Source: Candidatus Ozemibacter sibiricus
GTDB lineage: Bacteria > Muiribacteriota > Ozemobacteria > Ozemobacterales > Ozemobacteraceae
Length of the DNA stretch: 64,000 nucleotides
Direction of reading: 5' to 3'
Assembly (NCBI GenBank): GCA_003327425.1
Contig: QOQW01000015.1
Span: 90,781-154,780, forward strand
A program made the position numbers and the translations under genes. This document shows, piece after piece, positions 1 to 8,302 of this stretch; within the stretch, counting starts at the first letter, position 1, and each line of letters opens with the position of its first letter. Below the pieces are notes generated by a model that was not told where the DNA came from, ran no database searches, and saw only the letters and a program-made list of their open reading frames with translations.

Positions 1-1
1 A

Positions 2-1096
2 GGCAAGGCCGCCAAGCGTCTCGAACAGGTCGTCGGCCATCCGGCGGGTACGATCCACCGGCTGCTCGGTTTCAACGGCAAAGACTATGCCCGGGGACCG
101 GACGATCCCATCGACGCCGATGTGATCATCGTCGACGAGGTCTCGATGGTGGATGTGCCCCTGGCTTGGCACCTCTTTCAGAGCATCGATCTCGAGCGGT
201 CCGCCGTGGTGCTGGTTGGAGACCACAACCAACTGCCTCCCGTCGGACCGGGCAATCTGTTGCGGGACCTGGTCCAGTCGCGGATGGTCCCCACGGTGCT
301 CCTCGACCAGGTGGTTCGGCAGGCCGGTATCCTGAAGGAGAACAGCATCGCCGTCTTGAACGGCGAGGTCCGCAAGACGAGCGACGCCGAACCCTCCGGC
401 CGCCGCGCCTGGTACGTCGTGGATCAGTTCACCGATCAATGGGACGCGCAGCGGTTCGTACTGGACCTCTTCGAAAATGTGCTCGTGGAACGCCTCGGGT
501 TCGACCTGTTGACCGATGTCCAGCTTCTGACCCCGACCCACAAGGGCCCGCTGGGCACACGCGAACTCAACTGTGAGCTGCAGCGTCTGGTGCAGCGCAG
601 ACTCTGGAATGTCGAAGCGCCCCCGACGCCCCCCAGTCGCCGGCCCAAGTTTCTCGCGCATGACAAGGTCATCCAGACCCGGAACAACTACGAGATCGGC
701 GTCATGAACGGCGCGATGGGCGTGGTTCTCCACGTCGGCCGCGACGGCTCTCTGAGCCTGGACTTCGACGGCATCCCGGTGGAGATCGAGGCCGGTTCGC
801 CCAACCTGCAGGACATCCAACTCGCCTATGCCCTGACGATCCACAAGGCCCAGGGCTCCGAGTTTCCATGCGCCGTGGTGGTGGTCCACAAGGCCCACTC
901 CTTCATGCACCACCGGAACCTTCTCTACACCGGCGTCACGCGGGCCAGACAGACGACGGTCCTCGTCGGGGACCGCTGGGGCATCTCGAACTGCGCCAGA
1001 AAGAGGAAACAGGACGACCGCCGAACGTTCCTCTCCATCTTGCTGGATGCAGGTCGCCTTGAGGAATCCCGTGTCCCCGCGACGACCGGTCAGTAG
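2..1096 (+). CDS. RecD-type SF1B DNA helicase, 5' truncated
   Basis: ATP-dependent DNA helicase of the RecD/RecD2 type. The window opens inside the gene, so only the last 364 residues are present. The frame is open from base 2 and begins just after where Walker A should be, with GKAAKRL followed by TIHRLL, the usual sequence behind motif I in RecD. Then come Walker B (IIVDEVSMVD), GDHNQLPPVG, and near the C-terminus LTIHKAQGSEF and LLYTGVTRAR, the 3' helicase motifs. The ATG at 122 is internal to the gene and is not its start. It lies 29 bp before the primase-helicase gene on the same strand, so a shared replication or recombination role is likely. Seen: the motifs. Inferred: that it belongs to the phage and not to the host. 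Confidence 0.88.
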   Translation, partial: GKAAKRLEQVVGHPAGTIHRLLGFNGKDYARGPDDPIDADVIIVDEVSMVDVPLAWHLFQSIDLERSAVVLVGDHNQLPPVGPGNLLRDLVQSRMVPTVLLDQVVRQAGILKENSIAVLNGEVRKTSDAEPSGRRAWYVVDQFTDQWDAQRFVLDLFENVLVERLGFDLLTDVQLLTPTHKGPLGTRELNCELQRLVQRRLWNVEAPPTPPSRRPKFLAHDKVIQTRNNYEIGVMNGAMGVVLHVGRDGSLSLDFDGIPVEIEAGSPNLQDIQLAYALTIHKAQGSEFPCAVVVVHKAHSFMHHRNLLYTGVTRARQTTVLVGDRWGISNCARKRKQDDRRTFLSILLDAGRLEESRVPATTGQ

Positions 1097-1125
1097 CGAA
1101 TGGACATTCTTGGAGCGGAGCACGC

Positions 1126-4100
1126 ATGGCATTCGAACGTCAGGACAACGTGAGGGAGTATTACCGGCGGATCACCGAGGTCGACATCGGTGCGGTCGCG
1201 CGGGAGTTGCTCGGCGCTCACGTCCTGCATGAATCCGACCGCCTGCTCCAATGCGACTGCCCGAACCACAGCAGCCAATCGCACCGGTCCCTTCATGTCA
1301 TGCTCGACAAGCAGGGTTGGTATTGCTTCGGCTGCGGCGTCGGCGGCGACGTGCTCCAGCTCGTGGAGTTCATCCAGTCGGGCCGGGTGACTCGGGGCCA
1401 GTCCGGCCCCATGCCGGAGAGCCATCAGCGTGCCCGCGATTTCCTCGCGGCCAAGGCCGGACTGCCGTCTTTGGCCAAGCACGGACTCTCGCCCGAGGAA
1501 TTGGCCGAAGCGGAGGCCCAGCGCCTGGTCGAACTGCGGGTCCATGAGGTGCTGACGGCCCTGGCGGAACACTATCACGGGCGGCTCAAGGACAATCCCG
1601 AGATTCTTGAATGGCTCCGGTCCAAATACGGCCTTTCCGTGGAGACAATCGACAGGCTCCTCATCGGCTATGCGGACAACGACGGCGACGAGGGAATCGT
1701 CCGGAAGTTGACCTGCAAGGAACGCGGTTTCTCCCCGCGGGATTTGGCGGCATCCGGCGCGTTCCGTCCCACCAACCAAGACGGACTTGATCCGTTCTTT
1801 GACCGACGCATCGTGTTTCCCTACTGGAGCCGCGGCCGCGTCGTTTTCATGATCGGACGCAAGACACCGTGGACGCCTGACAAGCCATGGGAACAAGGAA
1901 AATACAAGAAGCTCCCGGTCCACGACGAAAACACCCGCAAGCACATCGCCCCGTGCATCGACAACAGCCACCTTTACAACGAGGACTGCCTGCTCGCCGA
2001 TCCGGAACGGTTAATCATCACCGAGGGCGTGACCGACTGCATATCCCTCATGGAACATGGCTTCCCGGCCGTGTCGCCGGTGACTGTCCGTATCCGCGAG
2101 GCGGATTGGGAGCGGCTTCTGCCGCGCCTTCGCAACGTGAAGACGGTCTACGTCTGCCAGGACAACGAGATCTCCCAGGCCGGGTTGAACGGCGCGCTCA
2201 AGACGGCGGCGGTCCTTTCCGAGCACCGCATACAGACCCGGCTTGCGGTTCTCCCCCTGGACGAAAGACGCGAGAACGCCCGCCGGGAATTGCGGGAGCG
2301 GTTCGGTCTCGACGCCGCGGTGGGAGCCCGCGAACTGACCAAGCGCCTCGACGGCCGGACCAAGGAGGAAATCCGCGAGGCCGAGCGCCTGCTCTCCGAA
2401 GCCAAGATCGATGTCAACGACTACTTCGTAGCCGGTCACTCCGCCCAAGACTTCGAAGAGTTGCTGGCGAAGGCCGAGACGCCCTTGGAATTCGGCATCT
2501 CCCATCTGCCGACCGACGTCTCGGAGGAGGAGCGCAACCGGCTGCTCGAACCGATCCTGCGCGAAGCCGCATACCTCACCCCGCTGGAGCAGAACCGCCA
2601 TCTGAAACTCGTTCAGGAGCGGTTCGGCAAGACGGGACTCTCGCTGGCCACGTTGCGCGAGCAAGTGCGGGCGGTGCAGAAAGAGCAGAGGTCCAAGGCC
2701 AGGCAGGAACGGAAGCGGGAAAAGCGATCATCGGATGCATCTCCCGGATCGTGCCGGGCGCGGATCGAGGAAGTTCTGCTTGCGACCGAAGAAGAACGCG
2801 GCTCGCCCGACTTCACCCTCGCCGCCGAAGCCGCCTACGAATGGTTCGCCGCCCACGGGGCCAGGTTCTTCCGCACGCCCCAGGGCGAGCCGTTCATGTT
2901 CTTCGAGGACACGATCCTGTGGATGGACACGCCCGACCGGGGCCGTAAGCGGCTCTACGCGTCGCTCATGTACAAGCACACCGGGATGGTGCAGACCACC
3001 GGCGGCGGCAGGATATTCTATGAGGTGCTGTCAAACCTGGCGGTGGAGCGCGGACAGGTGCGGGAGCATTTTTCCTGGCTTCACACGGACGTGGCCAGGG
3101 AAACGGTCTACTTCAACCTGAACAACACCGACCACGAGATCGCCAAGATCACTCCGGAGGGAGTCGAAATCCTCAAGAACGGCGGCAACGCGGACGGGGT
3201 CATCCTGGACGGTTCGCGGAAGATGGCACCGATCCGGTTCCTTCCCGAGGCCGAACCCGCGGAAGCCGACCGGCTCCTGGTGGAGCTGTTGCTCGACAAT
3301 CTCACCTGCGCGCCGGGGGATCGGGTGCTGATCCTCTCTTGGCTTTCTTGCTTCCTCCTGATCGATTTCGCAGGCACGAGGCCCATGACCCGGTTCGAAG
3401 GGCCAGCGGGATCGGGCAAGACCACCGCGAGCAAGTTGATTTCGGCCCTGCTCTACGGCGAGCCCCAACAGAAGAAAAGCACCGATGCGGCCAACTACAC
3501 CGACGGCTCGCAGAACCCGCTCATCGTCCTCGACAACATCGAGGTCAAACAGATGACCGAGGACCTGACGACCTTCATCCTGACCAGCATCACCGGCATC
3601 GCCAAGGAAAAACGCAAAAGCGGCACGGACACCGAGACGGTCATCGAACGGACCAAGTGCCTGCTCAACACGACCGGCATCGAACCCCTGGGAGGGGAGC
3701 TCGCGGAAATCCTGTCCCGCTCGTTCATCATCCGCTTCGACATGGACGAGCAGGCGAGCGATTGTTTCCTCGAAGCGAAAATTCTGGCTGCGCTCCGGGA
3801 GCACCGCGATCTGATCGTCTCTTCCCTGATGAAGCGCACGAGCCACCTGCTGGCCATGCTCCGGGCCGGCGCTCAAGAGAAGGTGATGCGGCTTCTGCAC
3901 CGGAGCCTCGGAAACCACAGCAAGCGGCGATGCAACGACTATCTGAGTCTCATGTATCTGATGATGCTTGCCGGGGAGCGACAGGAAGTGATCGACCGGG
4001 CGCTGGAGGAACTCCATCCGCAGTTCGTGAGCCGGATCGCCACGCTCAACAGCGTCAGCCTCGAGACCGCCCGCGAGTCCAATCCCATCGCCACCTGTCT

Positions 4101-4446
4101 GGCGGCGCTCTTCAAGGCCTACCGGCACGCACTCGAGGCGGACCGGGAGAGCACCGCACTGAACGTCGCCAAGACCAACAAGGCGGCCTTCCTCGAACGC
4201 TACCAGCTCGATTTCCGGAGCGAGACGACCGTTGAGGGCGCTCTGGCCCGCGATCTGTTCGTGGCCGTCAAACGGCTGTCCAAGGATTTCGGTCTGTCCT
4301 TCAACATGAACTCGGTGCAGCAGTTCGCCCAGCGGTTCTCGAACGACCTGGACACCATCCGCCAGGCCGGGTTCGAGATCGTCGTCAACCGATCGGAACA
4401 TTCCATCCGGCGCACCGCCACCTACGACATCACCTACCTCGTCTGA
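1126..4446 (+). CDS. Primase-helicase with CHC2 zinc finger, Toprim and P-loop ATPase domains
   Basis: Replication protein of 1106 residues that probably lays down primers and unwinds DNA. The N-terminus carries a CHC2-type zinc finger with Cys45, His48, Cys67 and Cys70. A Toprim-like core follows around residues 293-370, with IITEGVTD supplying the acidic residue and CQDNE the second acidic site. After a charged linker, the C-terminal half has a Walker A box GPAGSGKTT near residue 760 and a Walker B-like LIVLDN about 35 residues later. The start has GGAG 8 bases upstream. This order of domains is typical of phage and mobile-element primase-helicases. The gene is followed directly by a heptamer-rich non-coding segment that may be its origin of replication. 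Confidence 0.85.
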   Translation: MAFERQDNVREYYRRITEVDIGAVARELLGAHVLHESDRLLQCDCPNHSSQSHRSLHVMLDKQGWYCFGCGVGGDVLQLVEFIQSGRVTRGQSGPMPESHQRARDFLAAKAGLPSLAKHGLSPEELAEAEAQRLVELRVHEVLTALAEHYHGRLKDNPEILEWLRSKYGLSVETIDRLLIGYADNDGDEGIVRKLTCKERGFSPRDLAASGAFRPTNQDGLDPFFDRRIVFPYWSRGRVVFMIGRKTPWTPDKPWEQGKYKKLPVHDENTRKHIAPCIDNSHLYNEDCLLADPERLIITEGVTDCISLMEHGFPAVSPVTVRIREADWERLLPRLRNVKTVYVCQDNEISQAGLNGALKTAAVLSEHRIQTRLAVLPLDERRENARRELRERFGLDAAVGARELTKRLDGRTKEEIREAERLLSEAKIDVNDYFVAGHSAQDFEELLAKAETPLEFGISHLPTDVSEEERNRLLEPILREAAYLTPLEQNRHLKLVQERFGKTGLSLATLREQVRAVQKEQRSKARQERKREKRSSDASPGSCRARIEEVLLATEEERGSPDFTLAAEAAYEWFAAHGARFFRTPQGEPFMFFEDTILWMDTPDRGRKRLYASLMYKHTGMVQTTGGGRIFYEVLSNLAVERGQVREHFSWLHTDVARETVYFNLNNTDHEIAKITPEGVEILKNGGNADGVILDGSRKMAPIRFLPEAEPAEADRLLVELLLDNLTCAPGDRVLILSWLSCFLLIDFAGTRPMTRFEGPAGSGKTTASKLISALLYGEPQQKKSTDAANYTDGSQNPLIVLDNIEVKQMTEDLTTFILTSITGIAKEKRKSGTDTETVIERTKCLLNTTGIEPLGGELAEILSRSFIIRFDMDEQASDCFLEAKILAALREHRDLIVSSLMKRTSHLLAMLRAGAQEKVMRLLHRSLGNHSKRRCNDYLSLMYLMMLAGERQEVIDRALEELHPQFVSRIATLNSVSLETARESNPIATCLAALFKAYRHALEADRESTALNVAKTNKAAFLERYQLDFRSETTVEGALARDLFVAVKRLSKDFGLSFNMNSVQQFAQRFSNDLDTIRQAGFEIVVNRSEHSIRRTATYDITYLV

Positions 4447-4472
4447 TCCTTTCCCCTGACGATGCTCTCCTG

Positions 4473-4794
4473 TGCGAAGGGTACCCTTCGCAAACCGCGA
4501 AGGACCTTCGCACCCGTAAACATCGTCATATCAAGCTGTTGCGGCGACACTGCGAAGGTGCGAAGGGTTTCAGGGGTTCACCCCCCTTACTCAGGAAAAA
4601 ATATCGCGTGCCGTGACCCCGTGTCTCCCGACGGACCACCGGTTGTTTTTTCGGTCCGCGCGGGAGTGACACCCTCTACATCCTTCGCACCTTCGCATTC
4701 TTTATTCATATCTACCAGCAATATCAATCATCTACAGCACCGCGAAGGCTCCTGCGAAGGTTCGAACCGCATTCATCGACCTTCGCACCTTCGC
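4473..4794. repeat. Cluster of 12 GCGAAGG/CCTTCGC heptamers (candidate origin or operator)
   Basis: The gene-free stretch after the primase gene holds twelve exact copies of the heptamer GCGAAGG or its complement, starting at 4474, 4485, 4497, 4505, 4552, 4560, 4682, 4690, 4742, 4754, 4780 and 4788. They are organised. The first two form a perfect 20-bp palindrome (4473-4492). The next two form a 15-bp palindrome (4497-4511). Pairs at 4552/4560, 4682/4690 and 4780/4788 are direct repeats with an 8-bp step. An AT-richer patch lies at 4697-4740. Iterons beside a primase gene and an AT-rich patch fit a phage replication origin; an operator array for a regulator is the alternative. No coding frame in this stretch looks real. 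Confidence 0.75.
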
Positions 4795-4797
4795 ATC

Positions 4798-4830
4798 CCG
4801 ACGGCAGGGACCCCGCTCCGGTAGGTATCC
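4798..4830 (+). promoter_or_regulatory. Late-promoter-like motif, copy 1 of 8
   Basis: Matches CCGAC-N14-(T/G)CCGGTARGTATCC exactly in its conserved parts. It ends 35 bases before the GTG of the 285-residue gene. It lies just after the last heptamer of the candidate origin. Its function as a promoter is inferred from the fixed spacing and from its place before gene clusters. Confidence 0.6.
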
Positions 4831-4865
4831 CATGAAACGGAAACCACCCGATTGGAGCAGGGAAC

Positions 4866-5723
4866 GTGAGCCTTCTCGAACTCATGATGCAACAGACCGC
4901 CGGAGGATCGGCCCCGGTCGATACGAGCAACCCGTCGGTCGATGTCTCCAAGCCGGAGACATCGGAACCGGCTGAGCGCAACGGTCCGCAGGAAACCGCC
5001 GATTCCGACGGCACCGCCCTCTATGCGGCCACGAATCTGGACTCCTGGGAAACCGACAAACCTCGATACTTCGCGCGGGACGTGGGCATGGACGGCGTCT
5101 GCTATCGCCGTCTGGACCCGGAATACTACGCTTGGCTCCGGCACAAGATGGCGCTGGCCAAAAAAGCGCTGGAGGCAGGACGACTCGATTCCGCCGCCTT
5201 CGACGGATTGCGAACCCGCTTCAACGACATCCATGCATGGGCCGTCGCACGTTTCGGTGAGAACGAGCTTCTCGCCGCCGTTCGGAGCCTCGACCTCAAG
5301 ACCTATCCGCCGCCGGCGATTGACCCGGCCGCCCAGAGTCGTCCCGCTTGTGCCGCACCCATCTGTCCGGTTGCATGTCCCTCTGGACCGGCTGTCGAGC
5401 AATACCTTTACCCCAAGGACGGGGAGTGGCGTTTCACGGAGAAGGTCCCGCAATCGGCCATCGACAAGGTCGATGCCGTCCGGGACCAGGCGCTTTCCCT
5501 CGGCTGGTCCGAGGCGCGGCTCTATCAGAACCGGGGACGGTTCCGCTTCCCCTGCGGCGAGGACTACGGACTCGTCTGTTTCGTCGATGCCAAGGAGCGC
5601 ATCGGCGACGTGACCCGGCAGTACATCGAGATCATCGGTCCGCCCCCGCGGGAGAACCGCCTTCGTTTTCACAACCCGGATGTGGATCAACCATGGCTCA
5701 AGAAAACGAATCCGGAAATATGA
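4866..5723 (+). CDS. Hypothetical protein, 285 residues
   Basis: I do not recognise this protein. It starts with GTG at 4866, after GGAGCAGG. The first 50 residues are rich in Ser, Pro, Glu and Thr and are probably disordered. A globular, aromatic-rich region follows (about 55-140), then a Pro/Ala/Cys-rich linker (about 140-175), then a second folded part with YLYPKDGEWRF and RFPCGEDYGLVCFVD. No membrane segment or signal peptide is visible. It is the first gene after motif copy 1, and its stop codon overlaps the ATG of the small activator gene, so the two are probably translated together. A regulatory or early replication-linked role is possible but unsupported. Confidence 0.65.
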   Translation: MSLLELMMQQTAGGSAPVDTSNPSVDVSKPETSEPAERNGPQETADSDGTALYAATNLDSWETDKPRYFARDVGMDGVCYRRLDPEYYAWLRHKMALAKKALEAGRLDSAAFDGLRTRFNDIHAWAVARFGENELLAAVRSLDLKTYPPPAIDPAAQSRPACAAPICPVACPSGPAVEQYLYPKDGEWRFTEKVPQSAIDKVDAVRDQALSLGWSEARLYQNRGRFRFPCGEDYGLVCFVDAKERIGDVTRQYIEIIGPPPRENRLRFHNPDVDQPWLKKTNPEI

Positions 5724-5986
5724 AACGGCCCTACGCCAATGCCAGGGACGTTCTGCCGTCCGAGGTGCTCGACACCGTCCGGCGGCATTTCACCGGTCTC
5801 CTCTGGGTGCCGAGCGACGTGGGCTTTTACGAGGAACGCCGCAAGCTCGTGCTGGCGCTCAAGGGACAAGGCGTGCCTACCCGCGAGATCGCCCGGCTTT
5901 CCGGTGTGACGCCCCGCCGTGTACGCCAGATCGTGGCTCAGAGCCGCGAGGAATCCATCCCGACGCATCGCGATCCGCTCCGGTAG
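5720..5986 (+). CDS. Small Mor/C-like transcription activator
   Basis: Small DNA-binding protein of 88 residues with a C-terminal helix-turn-helix, VPTREIARLSGVTPRRVRQIVAQ. Upstream of the helix pair it has LLWVPSDVGFYEERRKLVLAL. This resembles the layout of the Mu Mor and C activators, in which a short hydrophobic-Pro strand is followed by a helix-turn-helix. The start chosen is the ATG at 5720, which overlaps the upstream stop (ATGA). An in-frame ATG at 5693 would add nine residues. Mor and C are known to switch on middle and late transcription in Mu-like phages. Here the gene lies between motif copies 1 and 2, and copy 2 overlaps its 3' end. That it activates the motif is an inference. Confidence 0.6.
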   Translation: MKRPYANARDVLPSEVLDTVRRHFTGLLWVPSDVGFYEERRKLVLALKGQGVPTREIARLSGVTPRRVRQIVAQSREESIPTHRDPLR

Positions 5987-5992
5987 GTATCG
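5960..5992 (+). promoter_or_regulatory. Late-promoter-like motif, copy 2 of 8
   Basis: CCGAC, then 14 bases, then TCCGGTAGGTATCG, one base off the consensus at the end. It overlaps the last codons of the activator gene and ends 77 bases before the small terminase gene. Confidence 0.55.
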
Positions 5993-6068
5993 AGGGGGTT
6001 TCCCCTGAAGAAAGAGGGCGAAATCCGCCTTCCGCCCCGAACCCCGAGATGCCGAAACGAAAAACGCG

Positions 6069-6605
6069 GTGATCATGGCAGACGACAAGGCTCAAGACAG
6101 GATCGGAAAACACGACGCGGGTCAGCTCAAACGCTGGCACCGGAACGCCGCGCCCGAGCAGGAGGTCCGCAAGACCGCCAAGGCGCGGACCGGCAGCGGC
6201 GCAGTCCCTGGCAACCAGAACAGCCTGCGCCACGGCATCTACGCCGACCGCTTTCTCTCCCCGGAGGAGCGACCCCTCTTCGAGGCCATCATCGGCCAGC
6301 TCTACCAGGACTTCGTGTTCAACAAGAGCTCGGACTTCATGCAGGTCGAGCTGGTGGCGGTCTACTTCCTCAAGCTTGGCCGGGCGCAGGAGTCCGGCGA
6401 CTGGGACGCAGCCGAGCGGCTGGACCGGATGATCCGCTGCCACCTCAAGGACCTCAAGGCCACCAAGATCGCCCGTGAGGGTGAGGCCTCCCAGGGACCG
6501 GAGACGACGCCGGCTGAGTGGGCCACGGCTCTGCTTGAGAAGCTGGCGGAGTCGCAGAAGAAACCGGCCCGGAAAACGACCGCAAGAGGGAAAACACGGA
6601 AATGA
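6069..6605 (+). CDS. Probable terminase small subunit
   Basis: A 178-residue protein, first gene after motif copy 2. It contains SGAVPGNQNSLRHGIYADRF, a GNxNxLKHGxY-type sequence common in small phage DNA-packaging proteins, followed by SPEERPLFEAI and a mostly helical middle. The tail is Lys/Arg/Ala-rich, as expected for a DNA-binding protein. The GTG at 6069 or the ATG at 6075 could be the start; neither has a strong ribosome binding site. The large terminase gene is 2.4 kb downstream on the same strand, separated by the minus-strand recombinase genes. Small terminases pick the packaging site on the DNA. The assignment rests on this signature and on position, not on a clear catalytic motif. 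Confidence 0.5.
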   Translation: MIMADDKAQDRIGKHDAGQLKRWHRNAAPEQEVRKTAKARTGSGAVPGNQNSLRHGIYADRFLSPEERPLFEAIIGQLYQDFVFNKSSDFMQVELVAVYFLKLGRAQESGDWDAAERLDRMIRCHLKDLKATKIAREGEASQGPETTPAEWATALLEKLAESQKKPARKTTARGKTRK

Positions 6606-6873
6606 GGTCGGATAACACCACCGCCCGCCATGCAGCGACCCGCGAAACACGCGGACTTTCGGCCATGCCCGGACTGGGAATGTCGGATAAGACGTGTTCT
6701 CTGACCTTCCGAGAACCTCGGTCGGCGGAAGGTTCTCTTGATCAATGCTTCCGCCCAGCTCCCGAAGGCTCCGATGCTGCCCGTATCATTGCCTGCGGAT
6801 GTGTTCAGGGATGCGACTGTAGGCTGACTGTCTCTTGCCTTTGTCATTGCCTGTCCGAAGCAGGCAATGGAAA
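6606..6873. other. Gene-free stretch with inverted repeat
   Basis: No convincing gene. It holds a perfect 9-bp inverted repeat, CATTGCCTG at 6845-6853 and CAGGCAATG at 6861-6869, with a 7-base loop. A short TCATTGCCTG also occurs near 6785. It lies between the convergent terminase and recombinase genes. The repeat may be a second terminator arm or a recombinase site; the sequence does not decide. Confidence 0.5.
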
Positions 6874-6893
6874 AGCGGCCCGGGTGGACCGCT
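6874..6893 (-). terminator. Rho-independent terminator of the recombinase operon
   Basis: On the minus strand the sequence reads AGCGG, a 10-base loop, CCGCT and then TTTTCC. It lies 23 bases past the stop codon of the recombinase gene. Confidence 0.6.
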
Positions 6894-6916
6894 TGGCTTT
6901 CATGGTCGGCGGCGGA

Positions 6917-7876
6917 TCAGAGGCGCTCGAGGGCGTCCTCCAGCGCGCCGTCCACGAGGTGTGTGTAGACCTGGGTGGTCGACAGGTCCCGGTGACCGAG
7001 GGCCCGCTGGACCACCAGGATGTCCCCGGTCCGGCTGTAGAGGTGGGTGGCGAAGGTGTGCCGGAGCGCATGCGGACTGAGCTTCTTGTCGATGCCCGCG
7101 GCCTTGAGCCAATACTGGAGCCGCCTGGCCACCTGCCGCTCGCAGAGCCGCTCCCTGCGGTTGGAGAGGAACAAAGCCCGGCATTCGCCGTCGCCCCGGC
7201 GTCGGCGCTCGACCAGGTAACTCCGCAGGAGGGAGCGCAGAGTGGACTTTAGAAACTTCACTTGCGGGACGGAGCCCTTGGCGAGCACGCGGAGATGCTT
7301 GGCGTCGAGGTCCACGTCCTCGATGTCAAGGTCGACGAGTTCCTGCAGCCGGATGCCGGTCCCGAGGAAGACCTCGATGATGACGCGGTCCCGGATCGCC
7401 AGGGAGGATGCCCTGCCGCGAAGTTCCTTGAGCAGACGGCGCTTCTCGGCCTCGGTCAGAAACTTGGGCGGAGTCCGGGGAAGCCTGCGAAGGGTCAACG
7501 ACCCGGCCGGATTCTCCCGGACGATCCCGTTCCGCTCGGCCCAAGTGAAAAACGACCGGACGGCCGCCTTGAACCGGTGCATGGACGCCGGCGAGCGGAC
7601 GCCGCCTCCGGCCGAGGTCGTCACCTCCGGTGAGGTCAACGCCTCGTCGACCATGGCGTTGGTCACCTCGTCCGGGACGATTCCCGGATGCCTCCGGAGG
7701 AGCGCCTTTGACAAGTACGACAGGTCGCGCAGGTATGCGCTGATGGTGTTCTCCGAACGCCCTTCGGCTGCGAGCCTTCTGCCGAAGGCTTCCAAGGAGT
7801 CGGTGAAACCGGGCCGCGCGCTGGAAGGCTCAGGACTGCTCAGCAGCCGGAGCCTCGATGGCGTCGTGTTCGTCAT
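6917..7876 (-). CDS. XerD-like tyrosine recombinase
   Basis: Site-specific recombinase of 319 residues that cuts and rejoins DNA through a 3'-phosphotyrosine link. The N-terminal SAM-like core-binding domain is at about 25-125 and the catalytic domain at about 135-315. All active-site residues can be placed: Arg176 (GTGIRLQEL), Lys200, His269 and Arg272 (SPHALRHTFATHL), His295 (LGHRDLS) and the nucleophile Tyr304 (TQVYTHL). It overlaps the upstream lone SAM-like gene by 47 bp. It sits on the minus strand between small and large terminase genes, an unusual place for an integrase. It could integrate the phage or resolve genome multimers. Confidence 0.9.
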   Translation of the reverse strand: MTNTTPSRLRLLSSPEPSSARPGFTDSLEAFGRRLAAEGRSENTISAYLRDLSYLSKALLRRHPGIVPDEVTNAMVDEALTSPEVTTSAGGGVRSPASMHRFKAAVRSFFTWAERNGIVRENPAGSLTLRRLPRTPPKFLTEAEKRRLLKELRGRASSLAIRDRVIIEVFLGTGIRLQELVDLDIEDVDLDAKHLRVLAKGSVPQVKFLKSTLRSLLRSYLVERRRRGDGECRALFLSNRRERLCERQVARRLQYWLKAAGIDKKLSPHALRHTFATHLYSRTGDILVVQRALGHRDLSTTQVYTHLVDGALEDALERL

Positions 7877-8231
7877 CGCGCTCTCCTCCTTTCTTGGCGC
7901 TGCGGCCCATGGGCGTGTCCTTGGGCAGGGGCAGCTTGTCGATGCGGCCGGTATCCTTGGCCCAGATCAGAAACATGCGAAGCACCCGCTTGGTCTTTTC
8001 GACCGTGGGTGCGGACCGCTCCCGCCCGTTGGGAAGCTTGAGCAGCGCATCGGACTTGAAGAATTTTCCCACGTGCGGAATGAGGACGCTGGACAGCTTG
8101 CGCTCCGCACCGAAGAAGGCCTCGATCTGCTCGAAGTCCTTGCCGTAGGTGTAGAGCGTCCGCTCCTTCTTTCCCTGGGTCCGCAGGTGTTCCAGATAGG
8201 CCTGTGCGGCCTGATGCAGGGTCTCGTTCAT
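7830..8231 (-). CDS. Stand-alone SAM-like (core-binding) domain protein
   Basis: A 133-residue protein resembling only the N-terminal DNA-binding domain of tyrosine recombinases: AAQAYLEHLRTQGKKERTLYTYGKDFEQIEAFFG, then a segment ending in VEKTKRVLRMFLIWAKDTGRI. There is no catalytic domain and no Arg-His-Arg-Tyr set. Its C-terminal tail is acidic and disordered, and its gene overlaps the start of the full recombinase gene. It is well placed to be an accessory DNA-binding or directionality partner, or to dimerise with the recombinase. The start is the ATG at 8231, preceded by AAAGGAG. It is not a broken recombinase gene, because the downstream protein has its own complete SAM-like domain. Confidence 0.7.
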   Translation of the reverse strand: MNETLHQAAQAYLEHLRTQGKKERTLYTYGKDFEQIEAFFGAERKLSSVLIPHVGKFFKSDALLKLPNGRERSAPTVEKTKRVLRMFLIWAKDTGRIDKLPLPKDTPMGRSAKKGGERDDEHDAIEAPAAEQS

Positions 8232-8302
8232 GACTCGTTCTCCTTTCGTTCGTTGAGTTCAGGTTTCCCGGACCGGATGGTCCCGGCGTCGAAAACGCGC
8301 AT
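8228..8302 (-). CDS. 24-residue leader ORF before the recombinase operon
   Basis: On the minus strand, a strong site AAAGGAGGTG lies 5 bases before an ATG that opens a 24-codon frame rich in Arg, Glu and Asn. Its TGA overlaps the ATG of the SAM-like gene (ATGA), so the two are likely coupled in translation. It may act as a leader peptide or simply as a coupling device. It was found from the ribosome site and the exact overlap, not from homology. Confidence 0.4.
   Translation of the reverse strand: MRVFDAGTIRSGKPELNERKENES

Noticed and set aside
3031..4401. Long minus-strand ORF of 456 codons over the primase gene
   Set aside because: It mirrors the coding strand of a clear primase-helicase in GC-rich DNA, has no domain, and lacks a ribosome site. 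The same holds for the minus-strand ORFs at 1090-1971, 10858-12333, 27697-29289 and 36856-39333.
6602..7252. Plus-strand ORF of 216 codons over the recombinase gene
   Set aside because: Most of it is antisense to the catalytic domain of the recombinase, and the remainder has no protein-like pattern.
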